Below, one piece after another: positions 12,604-23,500 of a DNA stretch of 64,000 bases. A program made the translations under genes and the position numbers. Source of the DNA: Strongylocentrotus purpuratus (Eukaryota; Echinodermata; Echinoidea; Camarodonta; Strongylocentrotidae); the NCBI RefSeq assembly GCF_000002235.5, contig NW_022145601.1, forward strand, positions 9,691,658 through 9,755,657, read 5' to 3'. Position 1 is the stretch's first letter. Each line of letters starts with the position of its first letter. Below the pieces are notes generated by a model. The model saw only the letters and a program-made list of their open reading frames with translations, searched no databases and was not told the DNA's origin.

Positions 12604-13240
12604 ATGCATTCGAGAGGTTCTTCTAATATTAAGAATAAGTCTGAACATGAAGATCAAAGTCATGGAGGCTACATGTCTGAGAAGGTACGAAAACTCGAGG
12701 AACAGTTTCGAGGTGATGCACCTACAAATAAAGAGAAATCGGGAACGTCGACGGACATTTTCCGCGGGGTCACTATCCATGTGAACGGTTACACAGGTAG
12801 GTCTAAGCCGACGGTATAGCGTGGCCCGACAAGAGCGAATCGCTGAGCGCTTATTAGATCGGGGATCTGCATTTTCCATGGCCATGCGGCATTGCCCAGC
12901 TCAGCTAGCATTGCATTGTCCCAACGTTCATGACGTTCATGACGATAGTTATTGTTGACACTCTTTGAAGATTTGACATCAGTGATATTCTACATAGATC
13001 TATTTCACAAATGAAAGCATTGATTATTAAAGGATCAACATAGTGACTTAAATTAAGTGTGATAGTGAGAGTGAGAGTGAGAGTAAATTTGATGGAGAGA
13101 GAGTAGTGTGAGCTGATGTGATTGGCAATTTGCATGGCCTGGAGTTGGAGATTGGCAATGTGACGATGTCATTGGGAAATTTACAGGGCTGTCAACTTGG
13201 GGAACTGCTTCAAGGGAGATTGTATGCAAACATCTTTTGT

Positions 13241-13271
<31 letters not shown>

Positions 13272-16200
13272 GGAGTTATGGCGCTAGTGTAGCAAGGTAT
13301 CCAAAATATAGCCTACTAAAACAGACCTCAAATTTTAGACCCCAAATTTCGTGTTTATCATTATCTCTAGGGTTAGGGTTAGGGTTGGGTTAGGGTTAGG
13401 GTTAGGGTTAGGGTTCTAGGGTTAGGGTTAGGGTTAGGGTTAGGGTTAGGGTAATGATGACCACAAAATTTGGGGTCTGAAATTTGGGGTCTGTTTTAGT
13501 AGGCTATATTTTGGATACCTTGCTACACTAGCGCCGGAGTGGCTAGGGGTGTTGAGTTAAACAACAAAAAATATTAAATTCATAGTGCTCACTACCCCCC
13601 CCCCCCCCCTCCCTTGATTGAGCACCCCAAAAAAAGGTAAATTGAAAGTGTGGTTACCATGTTTGGCGAAAGGTTTTTTCATGAACTGGGAGATTCTTCC
13701 TCAAAGCGCAGGAGAATGAGCGTGGGGGCATGAGATTCCCTCCAAATGCGGGAGGGTTGACATTTGACAGCCCTGGAATTTCAAGACAGAAATTAAATGT
13801 CTGATGTGGCTTTTATGGGGAACCCTTGCCACTCACCCCAAGGGGGGGGGGGGGGGTAATTATAATCTGTTATCGGTAGACTCGATACATGTGATTGTGA
13901 AAGGTTGACAATTAAGAGGCACAAATAAGCTAAGCTTCCAGTCTCAACACCCAAGTATACCCAAGTAGTAAGTAAATGTCTCGCCGTTTTATTTTAGAAA
14001 TTCCGCAAGACTGTTATTTCTGCCTAAATTCTATAATTTTGGTAATGTATTAGTCTATACCCTATAAAATGAATAACTTGGGAAGTGTATTATTATGTTT
14101 AGAAAACAGGTGCATTGAAACTAACATGCCACTGAAGCTATTAGAAATGCAGTGCAGCTGCTCATTGTTATTCATATTAAAGATGCATACACACAATGCA
14201 AGTGTATGCAAGGGTCTTATGTTCTCTACACAGATTAATGCACATGTTAAAGCACATGGATATTGAGTCTAAATTAAACTACCAAATCAACCACACATGT
14301 TTCTACAAGCTCCACGCACGGTTGACAACTACTCGGGTACGATTTCTCGTACCCAAATATTCGGCAGCAAGCAAAAAAAAAAACCTGTCCAGGCCTACGC
14401 TTACCCGTGCCAGGGAAAGCGGCGGCCGCTGGCGTGATACCGTCGGTAAAAATGTTTCCAACTCGAGCACTGTCAAGCTCACCACTCAGAAACTGGGACC
14501 AAATGTCCGGATTTTTGTTTGGACTCGGAGGACAATGGATTATTCTGCCATCTTTGGTGTTTAAACCAGCACTGTTTACTGTTTACTAATATTATTATTA
14601 TTAAATTGGCGCCTTCAACTGCAACTCGAAGTAAGATTGCATGTGTTTTCAAGGATACTGGGATACTGGACCAGTGGTATGGTGGTGGCAAAAAAAATTA
14701 AAAAATTAAAAATCTAAAAATGAAAAAAATCTAAAAAAATCTAAAAAAAATCTTTAAAAAAATCTAAAAAAATCTTTAAAAATCTAAAAAAAATCTAAAA
14801 AATTATTTAAAAAAACATGACATATTCGAGTATTCGCTTGTAAGCCTGGAAGTGTACTCGGGTACCTCATTACACTGTTGTGCACAGCCTTAGTGCCCTC
14901 TGACTCTATTTTTGTTCATTCTAAACAGATCCTTCGTCAGATGAACTGAAGCGACTCATGACGATACATGGTGGGATGTACCAGCATTACTACTCTGTGT
15001 CAAGGGTCACGCACATCATTGCTACTAATCTGCCCTATGCAAAATTAAGACAGTTGAAAACTGAGAAGATTGTGAAGCCAGACTGGATAACAAACAGGTA
15101 ATTTATGGTGAAAATACCTTGGTTGGATGGGTTTGCTTTTACCTGACTGACCTAAGAAAGCATATGCTTGTAAGTGAGCATCCAGAGGACTGGTAATTTA
15201 AAGTCTTCTCCAAGGGATTTTGTTATGAGGATTGATGACTTATTGATGACTTCCAAACTGCAATTTTAATTGCCATTCAAGAAAGAAATTAAATTATTTT
15301 GATTCAAAGTTCTTACTCTTCCTTGTAGACAAGCAAGTTGTTTAGTAGACACCCATTATAAGCATTTGTGTGTGTGTTGAATGATCAGGAAAATGGAGGA
15401 AGACATTTTTATTTTGAATTTTTCACTCTGCAGTATCGAGGCTGGTCGCCTGCTTCCTTCCTTACCCTATGAGCTGTACACAGACAGGTCTTCACGGCAA
15501 AACCAAGCAGTCCTGCAGTTTTCCAAAGGACCAGGGGTCAAACCCGATGCTCCAAGTATTCCAGCACCTATCCCTAAAGCAGCTCCAGAGAAAGGAGGAA
15601 GTGATGATGTCTCTCAAGAACAGGAAGATGATGAAGGATCTACACTTTCAAAAGCAGACAAGAGTCTTGCCGCAGTGGATGCAAATGTCCAGGGCAGAGC
15701 CAATAGATCGTTTGGCATTGCCACAGCGGGGGACTCCAACTTCCTCTCGGAGTTTTACAGCAACTCCCGGCTGCATTACATATCCACATGGGGAGCGGAG
15801 TGCAAGGCCTATGTTAATGCACTCCAGAGCAACGGAGATGCCACGTTTCCAGGAAGGCAGAGGCTCCTAGCCATCATGAAAGAAGGAAAGAGCCAAAGAC
15901 AGGCAAAGAAATGTGAACTTGGAGTGGTTGGTACAGAGGATGATGATCGAGACTGGAGTGAGGATGCCATGATAGATCCCAAAGAAAGTGAACACCGGGC
16001 AACAGGTTCATCAAAGACCACAAAAGGAAAAGAGAAGATGAGAAGGATCATGCATATTGACATGGACTGTTTCTTTGTATCGGTTGGACTGATCAAGCGA
16101 CCTGACCTTGTTGACAAGCCTGTGGCAGTGACACACTCCAAAGGACAGAGTGGCATGTCTGAACATAGACAAGAAATCAGTCAGTTTGAGCGCGAGTACT

Positions 16201-19200
16201 ATGAGAAGAAGTATGGGTCTGAAGCCGCACGCCAGAACCACAAGGAGGATCAGAGCAACAGTTCTTCAGATGCCAAAGTGACAGGTACAGGTACAGCAGG
16301 AGGCGCATCATCGTCTTCGTCCAGTGGCAAACCTAAGGAAACCTTCCACTCAATGGCTGAGATTGCGTCTTGTAACTACGTAGCTAGGAAGGCGGGCGTG
16401 AAGAATGGTATGTTCATGGGGAGGGCCAAGTCGCTGTGCCCTGAACTCCAGACGATTCCCTACGACTTTGACGGCTACAAGAGAGTCTCACAGAAACTGT
16501 ATGACATCGTTGCCAGGTGAGGAGTGGTATTTAGTGCTGTCTTATTCCTCAAAGATGTCATTGTGGCAAAAGATATACACTATCTAGAGACATTTTGTTG
16601 AAAAGGGAAGGGGAGGGGGGGGGGGGGGGGGGCGTAGTGATGGGATATCAAGGGTAGTTGGCCCTTAGGACTCTAAAAAGAGCAATTGAAAATAGAGCCC
16701 AGCAAAAACAACAAAAATGAGAATTTTGTCAAATAATTCAAATTTATAAAATCACCAGAAGTGATCAAGAAATCCACATTAACCCTACGTTAACTGGGGG
16801 GGGGGGGGTCAATTTGACCCCCCCCTGTAGAAATTTCGCGACTACTCCGAAACCGCGGCAGATATAAAATTTTCCTCTCCTGACTTTTTACTTTCGAGTC
16901 TTACGCATCTTTTAAAACGATTTTTTTGAAAATCGGACCTACGGTTACAAGGTCGCGTGACCTTTTGTCTTTGCATGTCAGCCCGAAAATCGCTCATTTT
17001 CGTGATTTGTGTACAAAACATATGTAAAAGTCATTTTTCCTAAAAATAGATAAAACATTGGTTATTCAGTCTTGTTTAAAGTTTAGATGTTTGTTTTGCG
17101 GTCAAAATAGTTGAATTGTAGTTATAAATGAAATAAAACAACAAAAACATTAAAATACGTAAGTTAAAAAAACAATGAAATACATAAGAAATTATAAAAA
17201 CAAGAGATAACATAAGGAATAACCTGGCTCTTCCAATTTTTTGTGTTGTATTATTATTCCAAATGGTCTAATAAATATATGTAGTGAAAAAGAATACTTA
17301 AATATGAATAATCTATGATTTATGGGCCGAAATGTGAATTTTCTGACCTTATTTGCATAAATTACCATAAATATGCAAATGAGTGAATTTTTCAAAAATT
17401 TGAAATTACCATAGTATTCTATACACTTCACTTGACATGCATGCAAATTTTCGCGGTGATCGGCGGTGAAACGGCCGAGATCTTAGGGGGGGGGGGTCAA
17501 ATTGACCCCCCCCCCCCCCCAGTAAAAACCTGGTCTGAAATAGCCCAGTTAAAATAGGGTTAACTTGATAGATTTTGTTCTCAGACAGACTTTTCAAAGT
17601 TTATTGAAGAAAACTGATTATCAATTTGGTCTAGGCAGACTAACTAGCTCTACCAGTCAGAGCACCTATTCACCTCACCACCGTACTGATTGAACATTGT
17701 GAATGACCTTTAATAACTCCCTCCAAAACTGTTGATTAAACATGCACTGCTATATTTTATTCTTTCGTTGCAGCTACACGCATGACATTGAGGCAGTGAG
17801 CTGTGATGAAATGTTTGTTGACATCTCGGGGATCTTGAGAGACACCAAAGCCTCTGCTGAAGAGTTTGTTCAGATGCTGAGGAAGGAGATCAAGGATCAA
17901 ACGCAGTGCAATGCCTCGGCAGGAATAGGTAGGTCGCTGTCTGGTATACGTGTTCAGTGAACCAGAGTGGTCCTCAATCAAACATGTAAAACTGGAAACG
18001 GGAACGAGTATGAAGTGATGCATGTGAAGCAGAAAGTCCTTTGAAGCCTGAGTCCAGGGCTTGCTGAGGCTCTAAGGTTCTAAGATGAATGCTGGTGCAA
18101 AATGAGCCATTTCTTGAAGCACTTTCTAACCAACATTTCATAAATAGCTTTGGTTGAGACTGAACATTAACCTGTTGCCGAATTTCAAACTTGTCCAATC
18201 AAAATTGAAAGCTGTAGCTGATTTTCAAACCTGTCTCAGTTACATGTTTAAACCCCCTCTTGGACCACCAGTGAACGCACATGAGATATCTTGCAGCATT
18301 GCAACTTACATGGAATTTTGAATGTCAGCAAGGCACCGAGTCTTGTGTGTTTGATATTGCACTCTTAAAAAATGAAATTTAAAAAAACTCACAGCAGGTA
18401 AGTTTTGCTAGTATCATGCAGGGCAAGTCCAAAATGTAGTTATTTGATGTCCCTTACATTACCAAGTATTTTGATTCAGAACACAAATTGACATCAAATG
18501 TGTCCTTTCACTTCCTATGTAGCCTGATCTATGCTTTATTAAAAGATCATCTATACTGAAAGCTGACATGTAGTGAGTATCATATCATGAGACACAATAG
18601 CTTGATTGCTCTGTTATTAATCCCCCCCCCCCCCCAAAAAAAAAAAAAAAAAAAAAAATCTAACAGAGAAGATTTTGGGAGCTTAGCAAAACTGACTATG
18701 GGTTTATATATGTAAAATAATATCTTCTGCATTTTCTTTTTACGTTAGCATCCAACATCCTTCTTGCCAGAATGGCTACCCGAGTGGCCAAACCCAATGG
18801 ACAGTTCATCGTAGAGCCTCATGCTGCAGATGCATTCATCCGGACCCAACCAGTCAAAGACTTGCCAGGTATTAATAAGACATTTCTCTCTCTGAATGAA
18901 ATTCCTAGTCTATCAGACAAGTTTGGTATTAATTTTCGTGTGTAGATAATTCATCCATCTGCTTGTAATTTACCTTTTTTAATGACTTATAAAAACAAAA
19001 TCTACTTAAACATAACTGGTAGGTTCTACTTTATAGTGATAAAGCAAAAATGTTCTCATTCATGTGCTACATTGTATTGTATTGCTCCTCGACTGTGGGA
19101 TTCCCTCCCACCATTTATTCGTGAAATTGGCAACTTGGACCACTTCAAAGCTTCACTCAAAAAACTCACAACTTTCTTCAGACATTTAAATGCTAACTTT

Positions 19201-20568
19201 ACTGGAGGAGCTCGTACCTTTGAATGTTTTTTTGAAACAGATATATAGCGCCATACAAATGCTGTGAATCATCATCATCATCGTCGTATGTTGAAGTGAA
19301 TTGTTTAAAATTCCTTGTAATGACCAACGTAGATGAGATAGACCAGAACTCCCAAAACCGAGGCCATATGATTTCTATACTTATGCAAGAATTTGTAATA
19401 GGTTCAACCCCTGTGCTGATTTTAATCTTCATACATGTATTTCTGCATCAAGAATTGATATGAGAGGATTTGGTATGAAATACTTCATATTTCTCATGAT
19501 GACCACCAGGGGTTGGGCGTTCTACAACTCGCAAGATGGAGACCTTGGACATCAAGACCTGTGCTGACCTACAGCAGCTGTCCTTGGGAGCCGTACAGAA
19601 GGAGTTTGGACAGAAGACCGGTCAGTTGCTCTACGGATTCTGCCGTGGGCTGGATGATCGACCGATACGACAGGAGCAGGAGAGGAAATCTGTATCGGCA
19701 GAGGTCAACTATGGCATCCGATTCAAGCAGGTGGGTAGCATCCGAGCTCTTTATTATCACCAATACAGTCGACTCAAATCCGTTGGATCCTCAAAAACAT
19801 ATTTTGGCTTATAATGCAGAATTTGGCTTAGGAAGTGTTAACACATTTTGTGCATGGTTTGTTTAAAAAATATATAGATTCAGCGTAGCGAAAATTAAGT
19901 TATGCAGAGTTAACTGGATACATTTCTCAAAATATCACACAAACATAAACACACAAATGTTTAGAGGAAATCTTTTGTGGTAGACTTGCATGGCTTATTA
20001 AGTGAACTTTGAGTTTCAGATGGTAGCTAACACACGAGCATCAAATAGTAATGTAATGTAATTGTTATTTACTTACAGGGAAAAACAACAATTATGTCCC
20101 CCCCCCCCCCCCCCATTAAAAGATTCATGTATGTAAATGAGGTGCATTCTTAGGCTTGTGGAATACCCTTTGCATGTGTGCTGTGATTATTGGTCTCTGT
20201 GGTTCAGACGCCGTTTGAAATGAGTTTATCCATTGTTTATCAAATATTTCAGGAAAGTGACTCAGAGAAGTTCATCACAGAGCTGGCAGCAGAGGTCCAC
20301 AAGAGACTTACAGCAATCAAGATGCTTGCCAGGACTATTACTATCAAACTAAAGGTATGTGATCTCATACAAAAACTTTCTCTCACTCTCTTCTTTTTTT
20401 ATGTTCTCTCTATCTTCCTCTTCCTCTTCTAATTCTTCCTCTCCCCCTCCCACTCTCCTCCATCTCTCTCTTCCCCTCTCCTCCATCTCTCTCTTCCCCT
20501 CTCTATCTCTTTTATTTCTGTATATCTTTCCTTTTTGTCTGCTCCTCTCCCCCCACCCCACCCCCTCA

Positions 20569-20599
<31 letters not shown>

Positions 20600-23500
20600 C
20601 TCTCTCTCTCTCTTTTTTTTCTCTCTCTCTGTCCACATCTGTATCTCTCACACTGTGTCCTTCATCTCTGTTAATTTCTGTGTTCCCTTTGGTCGGATTT
20701 GGGTTAGTTCCCATGTATATTCCCAGGTATATTCATGTCACAATTTTATCCTTGCACCTTGTAGGTTCGTCATCCTGATGCCCCCAAAGAAACTTCAAAG
20801 TTCATGGGTCATGGCATATGCGAGGACAAGGCAAGGTCATGTACCCTGGGCCAAGCTACGGAGGATGTCCAGGTGATCCAGAAAGAGAGCAAGAATCTTC
20901 TGAAAGAATTACAGGTCCCAGCTGTAGATATGAGAGGGGTAAGTTGTAGATATGAGAGGGGTAAGTTGTAGATATGAGAGGGGTAAGTTGTAGATATGAG
21001 AAGGGTAAGTTGTAGATATGAGAGGAGTAAGTTGTAGATATGAGAGGGGTAAGTTGTAGATTTGAGAAGGGTAAGTTGTAGAACAAGGAAATGTCTTAGA
21101 TTCTTTGGTAAGTTCAGTGGTCTTTTCTAAAAAAAACTTGGTGTCATGTACACTAGGGGAAGCCACAGATGACGTCCAAGAGATCGGGATATCAACCAAT
21201 AAACTCCTCAAGGGAGAAGATATCACAGTTATGGATATCAGAGGGGTATTGCTGAGAGGTCTTAGTTTTGTAATGGAGAGAGGCTAAAAAAAACTGCTAT
21301 AATTAAATAATAATTAGTATATTTAATAAATCAAATAAATAATTACATGCCTCAGATATGAGAGGAGTAAGTTCAAAGGTCAAGGGATATATGTGAGGTC
21401 AATGCAAGGTCATTCAAGTCATTCAGAAAGAATGCAAAGATGTACAAGTTCAAGATGTAGACATGAGTATATGCTTGTACTAACATTTTTTTTTTTTTGG
21501 TGACATTTGTCTACAGGTTGGAATTCAGCTCAGTAAGCTCAGCTCGTCTGCTCAAGCCGGAACCCTTCCCAGCAAATCCATTACAGCCTTCATGACAAAA
21601 CCCAAGCCTGCTGACATCGCACCTGACCCTGTCGAAAGCACTCATAGAGATACAGATCAGTCCACTAGCCTATCATCAGCATCAACTGCCCCATCAGGGT
21701 CCAAACCTAAAGTGAGAACTATGCTCAATTTTGTGTCCAAGAGGCGAGCAGATGCTGAAACTTCTGCAGATGCTGAGGTTTCAGCGGTTGATGTTATTAA
21801 GGACTCTACTTCAAAGACACCACGGAAGAAGAGGAAATCCATCCTTCCCCCTCTACCGTTCATTCCTGGTCCAAAGGACCTGCAGTCGAGCCGTCTGTCC
21901 GGCCATCTTGCCCTTCCGTCCCCCTCTCAGGTATTGTAATTGATTTTAAACCCCTTCCATTCTGTGAACATAAGTTCCCATTGAATAATAGTGAGAAACA
22001 GGTTCTTGTGGCCGAGAATGTATTTTTTAAACCCTAAAACTAAAACAGGTAACCTCATTTTACAGTGTACTTCCATTGATTATATTTTTATGCCCAGTTC
22101 ACAATAAAAACATTATTCCACGTAAAATATTGTAACACTTTAAAGTTGTTTTTACCAACTCTTCAAAAACCTTGGTGGCATAGACACTTCTCTTAACATT
22201 TGTGATAAATTTTTCTCTAAGCCTATTTATGGTTAATTCTGTAATATGAATACTTGGATGTGGTTATAATTAATATATATTAATTAGGGATTCAATTTGA
22301 AATATGCGAACCTGTATCGGTTGTCGAACAGAAATGACTTTATTAGCTATGCAGGAGTTTAGGAATAAAGGACTGTAGGACATGACATGTTCATTCATCT
22401 ATGAGTTAAGTAAAACCATTTTTGCAAAGTAAACTCTACAATCCTTAAAGAAGCCATTTGTTTGATTGTTCTTGCAATCTCTTCTTTCAATCTCTTGTTT
22501 CAATCCTTCCCTTTTGGGATTGACATATTTGTATGTCTTGTTTCAGTTTCTATCAATGTGTGTGTCTTTTGTTCCACCACAGATTGATATGTCAGTACTT
22601 CAAGAACTTCCAAAGGACCTGCAGGAACAAATCCTAGAGAGTTACAGGGGTCAGAAATCAAAACATTCAGCAAGGTAGGTTTAAAGACAAAGTTGAGTTC
22701 TGGTCATGCAATTGCATTATGAAAGAAACGGTGTGGAATCGATCAAATCATCTAGCATGTAAGTATTGGTGTGTACTGCAAGGTTCTGGAATCATCAAAA
22801 CGATAAGAAATTTGGCCCAGTCTTGGTAAAGTTACAAGCACTGTACACAGAAAGATGTATAAGGGGCTACACAAACATGTGGCATAAAAATCCAACCCGA
22901 TGTTTATGTTGTTACATGCCATATTTAGAATATGAAAGCATTTGAAGAGCAATGCTTTTCAGGGAACATTTTTTATCTGATGTTCTTCCCTATTTAGTAA
23001 TAACAATGATAACGCTCACAAATAATTTGTCATTTTATCCCGGAACTCTCTCTTTAAGTTGGTGTAATTTCATCTGTTTGGAGCCAGAAAAGTGTTAGCT
23101 CACATCATTTCACACAGAGTGAATGCCCTCCGGGATTCAAATAGATGATTTGTTCTTGCTGTAACATGTACCCTGATAAAAGTGCATACTGTACAGTGGC
23201 TACCCTCTTCCAGGACTGTATGGATCATTCACAACTCAAAATAAAGTATTAAATTCAAATTCAAAGTTCAAATTCAAATTCAAAGTTTATTCAACACTGG
23301 ATGAGGTAAATGTAATTTCACTGTCCATTTTAATTGCTGACGTTGTGTTTAATGACTGCACTCTCATGGTTCAGAAAGTTTCACAATCTCTTGTCTTCCG
23401 GAAATTGGATTGTAAATTGATTATTACTTGAATAGATCTTTATCATTCAGTTTTGAAGCTATGCTGTAGCTGAAATTGGGTAGATATTGTCTTCTGTGAA

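Larger units (their letters stand above)
13184..13775. mobile_element. hAT-like MITE in REV1 intron 1
   Basis: The ends are CAGGGCTGTCAA (13184-13195) and the inverted TTGACAGCCCTG (ending 13775; the right end carries a duplicated TTGACA). Flanking 8-mers are GAAATTTA (13176-13183) and GAATTTCA (13776-13783), six of eight identical, compatible with an aged hAT 8 bp target duplication. No transposase is present. It contains the telomere-core foldback at 13280-13535 and several homopolymer runs. Confidence 0.6.
12604..15600 (+). other. REV1: REV1 N terminus and BRCT domain (exons 1-3, aa ~1-138)
   Basis: Residues 18-35 carry the conserved GGYM...KLEEQF segment. The BRCT domain runs from about residue 49 to 138 across exons 1, 2 and the start of exon 3, with VNGYTDPSSDELKRLM, HGG, THIIATNLPYAK and PDWI followed by IEAGRLLP. 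In the known family the BRCT domain binds PCNA and DNA ends. The exon 1/2 join splits the GAT codon of TDPSS (ACA G / AT CCT), and the exon 2/3 join makes Ser121. Confidence 0.93.
15434..20938 (+). other. REV1: REV1 catalytic core (exons 3-8)
   Basis: After an acidic linker, the segment SNFLSEFYSNSRLHYISTW is the conserved REV1 N-digit region. MHIDMDCFFVSV holds the first metal-binding Asp (D330) and SCDE supplies D493/E494. GLDDRP and ERKSVSAEVNYGIRF lead into the little finger. The REV1-specific palm insert between KPVAVTHSKG and AEIASCNYVARKAG is present and rich in Ser, Gly and Thr. Exon 8 ends on DMRG and exon 9 resumes with VGI, as in animal REV1. Confidence 0.95.

Noticed and set aside
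13368..13452. Chromosome end at the TTAGGG tract
   Set aside because: Only about 14 units, enclosed by inverted repeats and followed by more REV1 exons.
15381..15433. Extension of REV1 exon 3 upstream to the ATG at 15381
   Set aside because: The acceptor at 15431-15433 gives exact continuity of the BRCT domain (TNS/IEAG); upstream codons are intronic.
17192..17446. 84 aa minus-strand frame in intron 3
   Set aside because: Lies inside the piggyBac-like element, AT-rich, no motif.
20349..20778. 121 and 139 aa frames over intron 7
   Set aside because: Artefacts of the C/T tract; the plus-strand one also overlaps the start of REV1 exon 8 in a wrong frame.
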